From: Clostridium sp. AM30-24
GTDB lineage: Bacteria > Bacillota > Clostridia > Lachnospirales > Lachnospiraceae
Length of the DNA stretch: 64,000 bases
Assembly (NCBI RefSeq): GCF_003480435.1
Contig: NZ_QUJB01000011.1
Coordinates: 30,864-94,863, forward strand
Direction: 5' to 3'
Below are positions 29,088 through 38,185 of the stretch, one piece after another (position 1 is the stretch's first letter; each line of letters starts with the position of its first letter). The notes beneath the pieces are model-generated. The model searched no databases, had not been told where the DNA came from, and saw only the letters and a program-made list of their open reading frames with translations. The translations under genes and the position numbers were made by a program.

Positions 29088-30257
29088 ATGATTACGATAC
29101 TGTCCGGCTTATTTATTAAAAACAGAGATCAATTCGGGAACAGCGATGTGCGCCGTGCCTACGGCATGCTCTGCAGTATTGTGGGCATCGCGCTCAATGT
29201 ATTTCTGTTTGCCGGAAAATATCTGGCGGGTGTGATCAGTGGATCCATCGCTATTACGGCGGATGCATTCAATAACCTGTCAGATGCAGGATCATCCTTT
29301 ATATCTCTTGTGGGATTTAAATTTTCCGGCATGAAGGCTGACGCGGATCACCCCTTTGGACACGGGCGCATCGAGTATGTCTCCGGATTTGGAGTTTCCA
29401 TGGTCATCATTCTCATGGGAATCGAGCTTTTCAAAACTTCCATAGAGAAGATCTTTCATCCGGAGCCGGTGGAGACTGGTGCTCTGGCGGTGGGGATTCT
29501 TGTGGTCTCCATCTGTGTAAAGGGATACATGTGCTTTTACAATCGGACAGTCGGCAAAAAGATCCAGTCGGAGACCATGAAAGCGACGGCTATGGACAGT
29601 ATGAGCGATTCCATCGCGACAACGGCGGTTCTGATCTCCATGGCTGTGGCCCATGTGACAGGCATTAGTATCGATGGATGGTGCGGCTGCCTTGTGGCAT
29701 GCTTTGTATTGTATGCAGGATTTGGCGCGGCGAAGGATACCCTGAATCCGCTTCTCGGAGAACCGCCTTCCAGAGAATTTGTAAATGAGATCAGGACGAT
29801 CGTTATGGCTCATCCTGAGATCCTTGGGATCCATGATCTAGTGGTCCACGATTACGGCCCGGGGAGACGCATGATCTCCCTCCACGGGGAAGTGTCCGGG
29901 GATTGCGATATCTTCGAGATCCACGATGTGATCGATCGGATCGAGAAGGAATTGAAGGAAAAACTTGGCTGTGAGGCCGTGATCCACATGGATCCGATCG
30001 TAGTGAATAACGAGGCGATCAATGAGACAAAAAAGGAAGTTGTTGACATGATCAATGAACATTTTCCGGGCGTCACCATCCATGATTTCCGCATGATCCA
30101 GGGTCCAACCCATACGAACCTGATCTTCGATGCGGTGGTTCCATTCCAGTATGGGAAAACGAACGAAGAGGTAAAACAGGGGATCGCGAACCTGATCTCA
30201 GAGAAATGGGATAGTTATTACGCAGTGATACAGGCAGAGCAGTCATATCTGGAATAA
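29088..30257 (+). CDS. Cation diffusion facilitator (metal efflux) protein
   Basis: 389 residues from ATG 29088, chosen for GGAGGTG at 29073; earlier in-frame ATGs lack sites. CDF architecture: about six membrane helices with DAFNNLSDAGSSFISLVG (metal site in helix 2) and HPFGHGRIEYVSG, then a C-terminal cytoplasmic domain. It exports divalent metals (Zn, Mn, Fe or Co) against protons; the metal is not certain. The C-terminus is longer than in the smallest family members. A terminator follows. Confidence 0.92.
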   Translation: MITILSGLFIKNRDQFGNSDVRRAYGMLCSIVGIALNVFLFAGKYLAGVISGSIAITADAFNNLSDAGSSFISLVGFKFSGMKADADHPFGHGRIEYVSGFGVSMVIILMGIELFKTSIEKIFHPEPVETGALAVGILVVSICVKGYMCFYNRTVGKKIQSETMKATAMDSMSDSIATTAVLISMAVAHVTGISIDGWCGCLVACFVLYAGFGAAKDTLNPLLGEPPSREFVNEIRTIVMAHPEILGIHDLVVHDYGPGRRMISLHGEVSGDCDIFEIHDVIDRIEKELKEKLGCEAVIHMDPIVVNNEAINETKKEVVDMINEHFPGVTIHDFRMIQGPTHTNLIFDAVVPFQYGKTNEEVKQGIANLISEKWDSYYAVIQAEQSYLE

Positions 30258-30270
30258 AGAAGAGAGATTG

Positions 30271-30309
30271 AATCCGGCAGAGCGTGCAGAAGCGCTTTGC
30301 CGGATTTTT
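30271..30309 (+). terminator. Terminator after the cation efflux gene
   Basis: AATCCGGCA-GAGCG pairs with GCGCTT-TGCCGGATT followed by TTT. It is close in sequence to the palindrome at 15647. Confidence 0.8.
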
Positions 30310-30495
30310 GCAGTTAAAGAAAACGTAAGAAGTCTACAGGAAAAATGGTTTGCGATTGCATGGTTGAACTGCTATACTTGAGATATGGAACTCACGGAAG
30401 TATGTGGGCAGATGGGTGACAGAACAGGCGCTCCGGCATCTGGAAACTTGTGCAGATGACCGACGCGATTGTTGAATTTTAAGGAGGTCTCTCTT

Positions 30496-31566
30496 ATGAA
30501 AAAGTGGAAAATGATCCTTACTGCAGCGATGCCGTTAGCAATGGCACTGTCCTTCCCAGCATTCGCGGGCGAATGGCACGAGGATATGAACGGCAGGTGG
30601 TATGAGAACGATGACGGTTCCTACTGCCGGAACGGCTGGTACTGGATCGATGGTGATCATGATGGCTGGGCACAGTGCTATTATTTTGGAAATTCCGGTT
30701 ATCTGCAGATGAATGCCGGATATGCGCAGACAAATACGGGTCATGCGGACGGATATGAGATCGACAAAAATGGTGCCTGGAGTGTAAATGGTGTTACCCA
30801 GGTAAAGGCAGTTCCGACCGCTGTCGCGGAGAACGATCCGGAGGCGCTGAAGGTCTATGAGGAAGCACAGCAGCTTAGCGAGTCTCTCCCGAGCGCGAAT
30901 ATCGATGTGGACTATACGATCACCATGTCTTATCTCGGACAGAATATTGATATGTCCATGAATATGAAGCTGATGATGAAAGAGGACGCGAACGGAGACA
31001 TGCAGTTTGTATGCAAGGGTACCGCGGATACGCTTGGAACCGCAGTGCCGATCGATATGTTCTACACAGACGGATACATGTATGTGAACACTATGGGCAT
31101 CAAGTACAGGCAGGCCATGGATCTGGAAGCTGCGAAAGCTCAGGCCACACAGATCAACATGGATCTGGATACGGATGTTGTCAAAGGCTTGAGAATGTAT
31201 ACAAGCGGTGACACAAGGAAACTTGCATTTACTATTGATGACCAGAAGATCAACGAGATCCTGACCGCAGTTACCAGCGCGACCGCAGAGACCTACGAGG
31301 AGCTTGGGGTCACTCTGGACATGAAGATCAATGAGTCGAACGGCGAGATGACGGTCAACAAAGATGGCTATTGCGAGGCTATGAAGATGTTTATGGACTA
31401 CGGAATGAGTGTCACAGATCATACAACATCCGAAGCTGATGAGATGAATTATAAGATGGATATCAATATGACATATAAGAATCCGGGCAAGGAAGTTTAT
31501 TTTGAGATCCCATCTACAGATGGCTACGAAGATATTGCTGTAGCTTATGTGGCAGATGCGGAATAG
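30496..31566 (+). CDS. Secreted protein with a WY/NDDGSY wall-module and a DUF6612-like domain
   Basis: 356 residues from ATG 30496 (AAGGAGG at 30480). Signal peptide MKKWKMILTAAMPLAMAL ending at AFAG. Residues ~25-95 form an aromatic repeat module (RWYENDDGSY, WYWIDGDHDGWAQCYYF, GAWSVNG) shared with the CAP protein at 39684. The rest is a beta-rich lipoprotein-like domain (YTITMSYLGQNIDMSMNMKL) resembling DUF6612 proteins, but there is no lipobox. Function is unknown; likely wall-associated. A terminator follows. Confidence 0.75.
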   Translation: MKKWKMILTAAMPLAMALSFPAFAGEWHEDMNGRWYENDDGSYCRNGWYWIDGDHDGWAQCYYFGNSGYLQMNAGYAQTNTGHADGYEIDKNGAWSVNGVTQVKAVPTAVAENDPEALKVYEEAQQLSESLPSANIDVDYTITMSYLGQNIDMSMNMKLMMKEDANGDMQFVCKGTADTLGTAVPIDMFYTDGYMYVNTMGIKYRQAMDLEAAKAQATQINMDLDTDVVKGLRMYTSGDTRKLAFTIDDQKINEILTAVTSATAETYEELGVTLDMKINESNGEMTVNKDGYCEAMKMFMDYGMSVTDHTTSEADEMNYKMDINMTYKNPGKEVYFEIPSTDGYEDIAVAYVADAE

Positions 31567-31617
31567 GGGCAGTAGAATCGGAACCGGTCTGGTTTGTTAA
31601 AAAGTGAAGTGTAAATG

Positions 31618-31667
31618 GGCGCTGGTTTGCGTATGGCTGAGAGGTCATGGCAGATCAGCGCCTTTTT
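31618..31667 (+). terminator. Terminator after the secreted protein gene
   Basis: GGCGCTG (31618) / CAGCGCC (31656) with an inner imperfect stem, followed by TTTTT. Confidence 0.7.
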
Positions 31668-31786
31668 GTGCCACAGGAAATCCCTGTTCACAGATGGAAG
31701 CGGCAGGCTTTGCAGAAATGTAGTTTCAACTGTAATGAGATCTGCACGTTGCTGCGTTTGGGAGAATAGCAGATTGGAGCATCTCT

Positions 31787-31795
31787 CATATATTA
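31787..31795 (+). promoter_or_regulatory. Candidate mother-cell sporulation promoter (-10 CATATATTA)
   Basis: CATA-N3-TA matches the sigma-K -10 pattern, and an ATA 18 bases upstream is near the sigma-E -35 position. It lies 32 bases before the glycosyltransferase start. A similar CATAGATTA precedes the collagen-like gene. Short motif, so uncertain. Confidence 0.35.
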
Positions 31796-31827
31796 AATAG
31801 AAGAAACAGGACAAAGAGGGAGAGATT

Positions 31828-32907
31828 ATGGTATCCATCAGCCTATGCATGATCGTGCGCAATGAGGAAAAGGTCCTCGGAAGATGCCTGGCCTGCGTGC
31901 AGGGATTTGCGGATGAGATCATAATTGTGGACACGGGATCTACGGACCGGACGAAGGAGATCGCATTTTCTTTTACGGACAAGGTTTATGATTTTAAATG
32001 GAAGGATGACTTTGCAGCGGCGAGAAATTTTGCTTTTTCCAGGGGAACGGGGGATTACCTGTTCTGGCTGGATGCAGATGATGTGATAAGGCAGGAAGAG
32101 TGGAGAAAACTGATGGATCTGAAAAGACGGCTGGATATGGAACGGCCGGATGTAGTGATGATGAAATACGCGGTTGGATATGACGGGGATGGCGCACCGT
32201 CATTTTTCTTTTATAGAGAACGCCTTTTAAGACGGTGCGGAAAAGCAGTGTGGAAAGGGCGCATCCATGAGGCGGTGGAACCCTTTGGAAAAGTAGTGCG
32301 GGAAGATATCATGATCGAGCACCGGAAAGTGGGGACAGGGGATCCGGACAGGAATCTTCGGATATTTGAGCAGATGCTCCGGGAGAAGGGAAAACTATCT
32401 CCGCGGGATCAGTATTATTACGGGAAGGAATTATATTACCACAGAAGATACCGGGATGCCGTTTCCGTATTTTCGGAATATCTGGAACTGCCGGATGGCT
32501 GGCGGGAAGACCGGGTGGATGCCTGCAGGCATGGGGCGTACTGTATGTACCGGATCGGAGATCGGGACCGGGCACTAAAGTTTCTGCTTTCCGGACTTTC
32601 TGAGGGGATCCCGAAGCCGGAGCTCTGCTGTGATCTCGGATGGTGGTTCTTCTCGGCCAGGCGCTATCGCGACGCAATTTTCTGGTACGGGCAGGCAGTT
32701 CAGACCGGAAGGTGGACCGGGGAGGACGGTTTTGTGATGCCGGAGTGCCGGGGATATGTTCCATATCTGCAGATGTGTGTATGCTATGACAGGCTGGGGG
32801 AATGGAAAACGGCGGAGCGGTATAATGAGCTGGCGGAGAGGTGCCGGCCGGGGACGGAGACATGCCAGTTAAACAGGAAATATTTTGAGAAAAGAGCAGC
32901 AAATTGA
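31828..32907 (+). CDS. Family 2 glycosyltransferase with TPR-like C-terminus (SgtA-like)
   Basis: 359 residues. The N-terminal GT-A domain reads SISLCMIVRNEEKVLGRCL, IIVDTGSTDRT and the metal-binding FWLDADDVI. The C-terminal ~160 residues form helical TPR-like repeats (YYYGKELYYHRRYRDAVSVF). This architecture occurs in protein glycosyltransferases such as SunS and in the C. difficile spore glycosyltransferase SgtA, which neighbours a BclA collagen-like gene. Here too a collagen-like gene follows 140 bases later. Start ATG 31828 follows AGGGAGAG. Acceptor is inferred. Confidence 0.87.
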   Translation: MVSISLCMIVRNEEKVLGRCLACVQGFADEIIIVDTGSTDRTKEIAFSFTDKVYDFKWKDDFAAARNFAFSRGTGDYLFWLDADDVIRQEEWRKLMDLKRRLDMERPDVVMMKYAVGYDGDGAPSFFFYRERLLRRCGKAVWKGRIHEAVEPFGKVVREDIMIEHRKVGTGDPDRNLRIFEQMLREKGKLSPRDQYYYGKELYYHRRYRDAVSVFSEYLELPDGWREDRVDACRHGAYCMYRIGDRDRALKFLLSGLSEGIPKPELCCDLGWWFFSARRYRDAIFWYGQAVQTGRWTGEDGFVMPECRGYVPYLQMCVCYDRLGEWKTAERYNELAERCRPGTETCQLNRKYFEKRAAN

Positions 32908-32977
32908 ATGGATCCAGTGAGGTGACAGCAGGAGTTTTGGACAAAAAATCGCAGAAGTAGCAGTTTCGGACGGGCAG

Positions 32978-32986
32978 CATAGATTA
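32978..32986 (+). promoter_or_regulatory. Candidate sporulation -10 (CATAGATTA) before the collagen-like gene
   Basis: CATA-N3-TA as in sigma-K promoters, 62 bases before the ATG. No convincing -35 AC was placed. Confidence 0.3.
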
Positions 32987-33048
32987 TAGTAAGCGAACAA
33001 CCTGTATAGGATGTCCGCAAGGAAAATATGCTGAAAGGGGAATTGATC

Positions 33049-33816
33049 ATGCGTAATTGTGGATATGGTTTCTGGGAGAACGAGGACTGCAGAGCAGAGA
33101 GCTGCCGGGGCGGAGACGAGAGAGGACACTGGGACGGGAACTGTTGCTGCGGCCGAGACGGAAGAGACCGCTGGGACGGAACGCTGGGCTGTGGCGGAGA
33201 TGGAAGAGGTGGCTGCGGTGAAAATTGTGGCTGCGGAGGAAACAGAAGAGGCGGCTGTGGCGGAAATTGCGGAAGCGGCTGGGGATATGGCTGGAGACAC
33301 GGAACCTGCTGCTGCCGGGGACCGCAGGGTCCGAGAGGCCCTCAGGGATGCCCGGGTCCTGAAGGACCGAGAGGTCCACAGGGGTTTCCGGGATTTGACG
33401 GAGCGCCGGGGGCGACAGGTCCGATGGGCCCGATAGGACCGGCAGGAGCGCCGGGAGCGACAGGTCCGATGGGCCCGATGGGTCCGGCAGGAGCAGCGGG
33501 GGCAACAGGCCTGACAGGCCCGATGGGTCCGGCAGGAGCAGTGGGAGCGACAGGTCCGATGGGCCCGATGGGTCCGGCAGGAGCAGTGGGAGCGACAGGC
33601 CCGATGGGTCCACAAGGGCCGCAGGGCGAAATTGGCCCGGCAGGTCCGATCGGCGCAGATGGTCCGCAGGGGCCAACCGGTCCGACAGGTCCCGCAGGGA
33701 CAGTGACAGCGGCCGCTCCGGTGGCAAATGCCACAGACTCGGAGAACGTGGTGAATCAGTTTAATGAATTACTTGCAAATCTGAGAACGGCTGGACTTCT
33801 GGCACCCAATCCCTAA
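33049..33816 (+). CDS. Cys-rich collagen-like (BclA-type) surface protein
   Basis: 255 residues from ATG 33049 (AAAGGGGAA upstream). Residues 1-92 are Gly/Cys/Arg-rich with 15 cysteines, including two CCC clusters, suited to disulfide cross-linking. Residues ~93-225 are Gly-X-Y collagen repeats, with five 15-residue units of the form [15 protein letters not shown]. The C-terminus is short ([18 protein letters not shown]), a tail seen in clostridial collagen-like proteins. No signal peptide, fitting a spore-coat/exosporium protein made in the mother cell. Likely partner of the upstream glycosyltransferase. Confidence 0.85.
   Translation: MRNCGYGFWENEDCRAESCRGGDERGHWDGNCCCGRDGRDRWDGTLGCGGDGRGGCGENCGCGGNRRGGCGGNCGSGWGYGWRHGTCCCRGPQGPRGPQGCPGPEGPRGPQGFPGFDGAPGATGPMGPIGPAGAPGATGPMGPMGPAGAAGATGLTGPMGPAGAVGATGPMGPMGPAGAVGATGPMGPQGPQGEIGPAGPIGADGPQGPTGPTGPAGTVTAAAPVANATDSENVVNQFNELLANLRTAGLLAPNP
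33400..33624 (+). repeat. Five 45-bp tandem repeats in the collagen-like gene
   Basis: Units encode [15 protein letters not shown] and variants. Near-identical DNA (GCGACAGGTCCGATGGGCCC recurring) suggests copy number can change by slippage without shifting frame. Confidence 0.85.
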
Positions 33817-34122
33817 CGAAGGATAGATTAAAAGAGGAGACCGCAGATGCGGTCTCCCTCAGGATCGAAAGAGATTTGTAACGGTTCAGCCCGGGAGCGG
33901 CATCGTTCCCGAATGTGTATCGGATGTGGACTAAATCGCATCGGGGGATCAAATCGCACCGGGGGGCTTGCATGAAGACTGACGGTATGGTAAAATCCTG
34001 TCTGGAAATATACAGCGCTTGTAACGGTGCGGCACCTTTACAGTTACAGGCAAAAATCTATTCCGGACCGGCTGTGCCGATGGGATTTTTGACACTGCCG
34101 GAACGCAGAAGGAGGAAAAATC
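33817..34122. other. Gap with hairpin and palindromic repeats
   Basis: 306 bases. GAGGAGACCGCA (33834) / TGCGGTCTCCCTC (33848) is a terminator-like hairpin without a T-run. GTAACGGTTCAGC (33879) and GTAACGGTGCGGC (34021, continuing to CAGTTAC) belong to the GTAACTG repeat family. 34051-34091 is the CAAAAATC...GATTTTTG palindrome, close to that at 6386 in opposite orientation. No gene seen. Confidence 0.55.
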
Positions 34123-34527
34123 ATGAAAGAAACATGGAACGTCCTCGACCCGGACGAGTATGTAAAACACAATCCATTTATGGGATATACAAATATGAAG
34201 ATTGAAAAGATCTCCCCGGAATGCAGTGAGATCAGTATGAAGATCACTCACGGCGTGACAAACCTGATGGGCATGGTCCATGGCGGAATGCTCTATGCGC
34301 TGGCAGATGTGGTAACAGGCCTCACAGCCAGAGCCGACGGAAGAAAATATGTGACCCAGAGCGCCCATATAAACTTTATCCGGAATGTATCGGAAGGGAC
34401 GGTCTATGCGAAAGGCATCCTGATCCGCCGCGGCAGATCCATCACCATCGTCCGCAGCGAAGTGACGGATGAAAAGGGAAATCTTCTCGCCGATGTGACC
34501 GTGGACATGTTCTGTCTTGGAGAGTAG
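34123..34527 (+). CDS. PaaI-type hotdog-fold thioesterase
   Basis: 134 residues with the hotdog signature VHGGMLYALADVVTGL and INFIRNVSEG. Paralogue of the gene at 3987 (shared NPFM start, DGRKYVT and C-terminal MFCLGE). It hydrolyses small acyl-thioesters; substrate unknown. ATG 34123 follows GGAGG at 34110. It stands alone, ahead of the str operon promoter. Confidence 0.88.
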   Translation: MKETWNVLDPDEYVKHNPFMGYTNMKIEKISPECSEISMKITHGVTNLMGMVHGGMLYALADVVTGLTARADGRKYVTQSAHINFIRNVSEGTVYAKGILIRRGRSITIVRSEVTDEKGNLLADVTVDMFCLGE

Positions 34528-34651
34528 TCTCCTGGAAGGAGAAAAACAGGCCAAACCTGTCAAAATCACAAGAGAAGAATTTGAGACAACTCATCCAGGC
34601 GTGTCATATCCGGAAAACGCCGTATTTTCAAAGAAAATTTAAGGTTTCTCC

Positions 34652-34680
34652 TTGACATGCAGAAAAACTCTGTATATAAT
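34652..34680 (+). promoter_or_regulatory. Perfect consensus promoter of the str operon
   Basis: TTGACA (34652-34657), 17 bp, TATAAT (34675-34680). Start of transcription expected near 34687. Confidence 0.85.
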
Positions 34681-34683
34681 AAT

Positions 34684-34713
34684 GGGGCGTGCATCGGGTA
34701 CGTCCCATTTTTT
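34684..34713 (+). promoter_or_regulatory. 5'-terminal hairpin of the rpsL leader with T-run
   Basis: GGGGCGTGC (34684-34692) pairs with GTACGTCCC (34698-34706), 9 bp with two G-U pairs, followed by ATTTTTT. It begins at the expected transcript 5' end, 60 bases before rpsL. It could be a stabilising 5' hairpin or an attenuator. Confidence 0.5.
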
Positions 34714-34771
34714 GTGCGCATAAAGGCTGATAAGCAGCAACCAACAGTCAATATCACAGGAGGTGAAAAGA

Positions 34772-35191
34772 ATGCCAACATTTAACCAGTTAGTAAGAAA
34801 AGGTAGAGAGACTACTGTAAAGAAATCTACAGCTCCGGCACTCCAGAAAGGATACAACTCCCTTCACAAGAAAGCAACAGATACATCTGCTCCGCAGAAG
34901 AGAGGTGTGTGCACAGCTGTTAAGACTGCAACTCCTAAGAAGCCGAACTCCGCTCTTAGAAAGATTGCCAGAGTACGTCTTTCCAACGGTATTGAAGTAA
35001 CAAGCTATATCCCGGGTGAGGGACATAACCTTCAGGAGCACTCCGTTGTTCTGATCCGTGGTGGTCGTGTTAAGGACCTTCCGGGTACCAGATACCACAT
35101 CATCAGAGGTACTCTTGATACTGCAGGCGTTGCCAACAGAAGACAGGCTCGTTCCAAGTACGGCGCAAAGAGACCGAAAGATAAGAAGTAA
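34772..35191 (+). CDS. rpsL: 30S ribosomal protein S12
   Basis: 139 residues from ATG 34772 after AGGAGGTG. Full-length S12 starting [12 protein letters not shown]. The decoding-site loop [11 protein letters not shown] keeps the lysine of streptomycin-sensitive S12, and [20 protein letters not shown] is intact. First gene of the str operon. A 256-base gap to rpsG is longer than usual. Confidence 0.97.
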   Translation: MPTFNQLVRKGRETTVKKSTAPALQKGYNSLHKKATDTSAPQKRGVCTAVKTATPKKPNSALRKIARVRLSNGIEVTSYIPGEGHNLQEHSVVLIRGGRVKDLPGTRYHIIRGTLDTAGVANRRQARSKYGAKRPKDKK

Positions 35192-35447
35192 TTGCTTCAC
35201 AATTACTGCTACTCAAACGTAGCGTAGCGGAGTTCGAGCTTCCCGTCTTAACTGGCGGCAGATAAAGGCTTGAACAACCGCATAGGGATCACTAACAGGA
35301 ATAAAGTGAATGCGTACAACGCATATTAGTGCCGGTGGTATTTGACCTGTGGTTGCAGGAGATAGATAGAAAACCGAGCGCGAACACATTTTATGGAAAC
35401 ATGTGAGTACCGATGATATAATTTTTATAATTAAGGAGGGAAGTAAC
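35192..35447 (+). other. Long rpsL-rpsG spacer
   Basis: 256 bases with no gene and no clear terminator. TATAAT occurs at 35416-35421 with a weak -35 (TGGAAA, 17 bp upstream), so an internal promoter for rpsG-fusA is possible. Confidence 0.35.
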
Positions 35448-35918
35448 GTGCCACGTAAAGGACATACTCAGAAAAGAGACGTATTAGCAGACCCGCTTTA
35501 CAGCAACAAAGTTGTAACCAAGCTGATCAACAACATCATGCTTGATGGTAAGAGGGGCGTTGCTCAGAAAATTGTTTACGGCGCTTTCGAAGAGGTCGCT
35601 GAGAAGACCGGTAAGGACGCTGTAGAAGTATTCGAAGAGGCTATGAACAACATCATGCCGGTTCTCGAAGTTAAGGCAAAACGTATCGGTGGTGCAACAT
35701 ACCAGGTACCGATCGAGGTTAAGCCGGAGAGAAGACAGGCATTAGGCCTTCGCTGGATCACTCTCTATTCCCGTAAGAGAAGCGAGAAGACCCAGGTAGA
35801 GAGACTTGCAAACGAGATTATGGATGCAGCTAACAACACTGGCGCATCTGTAAAGAAGAAAGAGGAAATGCATAAGATGGCTGAGGCTAACAAGGCATTT
35901 GCTCACTACAGATTCTAA
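35448..35918 (+). CDS. rpsG: 30S ribosomal protein S7
   Basis: 156 residues starting at GTG 35448 (reading [20 protein letters not shown]), with AAGGAGGG at 35434. An in-frame ATG at 35403 is upstream and lacks a site. S7 nucleates the 30S head. The sequence is full length to [10 protein letters not shown]. fusA follows after 15 bases. Confidence 0.97.
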   Translation: MPRKGHTQKRDVLADPLYSNKVVTKLINNIMLDGKRGVAQKIVYGAFEEVAEKTGKDAVEVFEEAMNNIMPVLEVKAKRIGGATYQVPIEVKPERRQALGLRWITLYSRKRSEKTQVERLANEIMDAANNTGASVKKKEEMHKMAEANKAFAHYRF

Positions 35919-35933
35919 TAGGAGGAAAAATCC

Positions 35934-38060
35934 TTGGCTGGAAGAGAATATCCGTTAGAGAGAACCAGAAATATCGGAATCATGGCTCATATCGATGCTG
36001 GTAAAACAACAACGACAGAGCGTATCCTTTATTATACTGGCATTAACTATAAGATCGGTGATACTCACGAAGGTACAGCTACCATGGACTGGATGGAGCA
36101 GGAGCAGGAGAGAGGTATCACAATCACATCCGCAGCTACGACTTGTCACTGGACTCTTCAGGAAAAGACAAAGCCGAAGGCTGGCGCACTTGAGCACCGT
36201 ATCAACATCATCGATACACCAGGTCACGTAGACTTCACTGTTGAGGTTGAGCGTTCCCTCCGTGTACTTGATGGCGCTGTAGGCGTTTTCTGTGCAAAGG
36301 GTGGTGTAGAGCCGCAGTCCGAGAACGTATGGCGTCAGGCTGATACCTACAACGTACCGAGAATGGCATTCATCAACAAGATGGATATCCTTGGTGCAAA
36401 CTTCTACGGCTGTGTAGATCAGATCCGTACAAGACTTGGCAAGAACGCAATCTGCATCCAGCTCCCGATCGGTAAGGAAGACGAGTTCAAGGGAATCATC
36501 GACCTCTTCGAAATGAAGGCTTACATCTACAATGATGAGAAGGGTGATGATATCTCCGTAACAGACATTCCGGAAGATATGGCAGATGATGCAGAGCTTT
36601 ACCACAGCGAACTCGTTGAGAAGATCTGCGAGCTTGATGATGACCTCATGATGCAGTATCTTGAGGGTGAGGAGCCGTCCGTTGATGAGATGAAGAAGGT
36701 TCTTCGTAAAGCAACCTGCGAGTGTCAGGCAATTCCGGTATGCTGCGGTACAGCATACAGAAACAAAGGCGTACAGAAGCTCCTTGATGCGATCATCGAG
36801 TACATGCCGTCTCCGCTTGACATTCCGCCGATCAAGGGCGTTGACCTTGAGGGCAACGAAGTAGTTCGTCATTCTTCCGATGATGAGCCGTTCTCCGCAC
36901 TTGCATTCAAGATCATGACAGACCCGTTCGTAGGTAAGCTTGCATTCTTCCGTGTTTACTCCGGAACAATGAACTCCGGTTCCTACGTATTAAACGCAAC
37001 AAAAGATAAAAAAGAGCGTGTTGGCCGTATCCTTCAGATGCATGCAAACAAGAGACACGAGCTTGACAAGGTTTACTCCGGTGATATCGCAGCAGCTGTT
37101 GGCTTCAAGTCCACAACGACTGGTGATACAATCTGTGACGAGCAGCATCCGGTAATCCTTGAGTCCATGGTATTCCCGGAGCCGGTTATCGATATCGCAA
37201 TCGAGCCGAAGACAAAAGCCGGACAGGATAAGATGGGAGAGGCTCTTGCAAAGCTTGCTGAAGAGGATCCGACATTCCGTGTTCATACAGATACAGAAAC
37301 AGGCCAGACAATCATCTCCGGTATGGGTGAGCTTCACCTCGAGATCATCGTTGACCGTCTCCTTCGTGAATTCAAGGTAGAGGCTAACGTTGGTGCTCCG
37401 CAGGTAGCTTACAAGGAGACAATGACTAAGGCTGTTGATGTAGACAGCAAGTACGCGAAGCAGTCCGGTGGTCGTGGTCAGTACGGTCACTGTAAAGTAC
37501 ACTTCACACCGATGGATCCGAACGGTGAAGAGACATTCAAGTTCACTTCTTCCGTTGTCGGCGGTGCTATTCCGAAGGAATACATCCCGGCTGTCGGCGA
37601 AGGTATCGAAGAGGCTACAAAGGCTGGTATCCTTGGCGGATTCCCGGTACTCGGCGTAGCTGCAGATGTATACGACGGATCTTACCACGAGGTCGACTCT
37701 TCCGAGATGGCCTTCCACATCGCTGGATCCATGGCATTCAAGGATGCTATGGCGAAAGGTAACCCGGTACTTCTTGAGCCGATCATGAAGGTTGAAGTAA
37801 CAATGCCTGAGGAGTACATGGGCGACGTTATCGGTGACGTTAACGCACGTCGTGGACGTATCGAGGGTATGGAAGATATCGGCGGCGGCAAGATGGTTAA
37901 GGCATATGTTCCGCTTGCTGAGATGTTCGGCTACTCCACAGACCTTCGTTCCAGAACACAGGGTCGTGGTAACTACTCCATGTTCTTCGAGAAGTACGAG
38001 CAGGTACCGAAGAGCGTTCAGGAGAAGATTATCGCTGAGAGAAAGGGCGCTGCGAAATAA
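35934..38060 (+). CDS. fusA: Elongation factor G
   Basis: 708 residues, starting at TTG 35934 with GGAGG at 35922. G-domain motifs: [19 protein letters not shown] (P-loop), [12 protein letters not shown] (switch I), DTPGHVDF (G3) and NKMD (G4). All five EF-G domains are present, with normal length. It drives ribosomal translocation and helps ribosome recycling. Stop at 38060; tuf has its own promoter downstream. Confidence 0.97.
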   Translation: MAGREYPLERTRNIGIMAHIDAGKTTTTERILYYTGINYKIGDTHEGTATMDWMEQEQERGITITSAATTCHWTLQEKTKPKAGALEHRINIIDTPGHVDFTVEVERSLRVLDGAVGVFCAKGGVEPQSENVWRQADTYNVPRMAFINKMDILGANFYGCVDQIRTRLGKNAICIQLPIGKEDEFKGIIDLFEMKAYIYNDEKGDDISVTDIPEDMADDAELYHSELVEKICELDDDLMMQYLEGEEPSVDEMKKVLRKATCECQAIPVCCGTAYRNKGVQKLLDAIIEYMPSPLDIPPIKGVDLEGNEVVRHSSDDEPFSALAFKIMTDPFVGKLAFFRVYSGTMNSGSYVLNATKDKKERVGRILQMHANKRHELDKVYSGDIAAAVGFKSTTTGDTICDEQHPVILESMVFPEPVIDIAIEPKTKAGQDKMGEALAKLAEEDPTFRVHTDTETGQTIISGMGELHLEIIVDRLLREFKVEANVGAPQVAYKETMTKAVDVDSKYAKQSGGRGQYGHCKVHFTPMDPNGEETFKFTSSVVGGAIPKEYIPAVGEGIEEATKAGILGGFPVLGVAADVYDGSYHEVDSSEMAFHIAGSMAFKDAMAKGNPVLLEPIMKVEVTMPEEYMGDVIGDVNARRGRIEGMEDIGGGKMVKAYVPLAEMFGYSTDLRSRTQGRGNYSMFFEKYEQVPKSVQEKIIAERKGAAK

Positions 38061-38094
38061 TCGCAGTTTCCCTTTGTATTAGGCAAGAATAGGC

Positions 38095-38123
38095 TTGAAA
38101 AACTTTTTCGAATAGAATATAAT
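38095..38123 (+). promoter_or_regulatory. Promoter of tuf
   Basis: TTGAAA (38095-38100), 17 bp, TATAAT (38118-38123), 63 bases before the ATG. It allows tuf expression above the rest of the operon. Confidence 0.7.
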
Positions 38124-38185
38124 AGTATTCAGCCTAAGTTAAATATAATAGCCCAATGGGCGCAAATTAAGGAGGACGTTTTAAA

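Noticed and set aside
33400..33624. 45-bp repeats as a CRISPR array
   Set aside because: Units are contiguous with no spacers and code for collagen repeats.
33047..33734. Pro/Ser-rich frames opposite the collagen-like gene
   Set aside because: Arise from the Gly-X-Y codon repeats read backwards.
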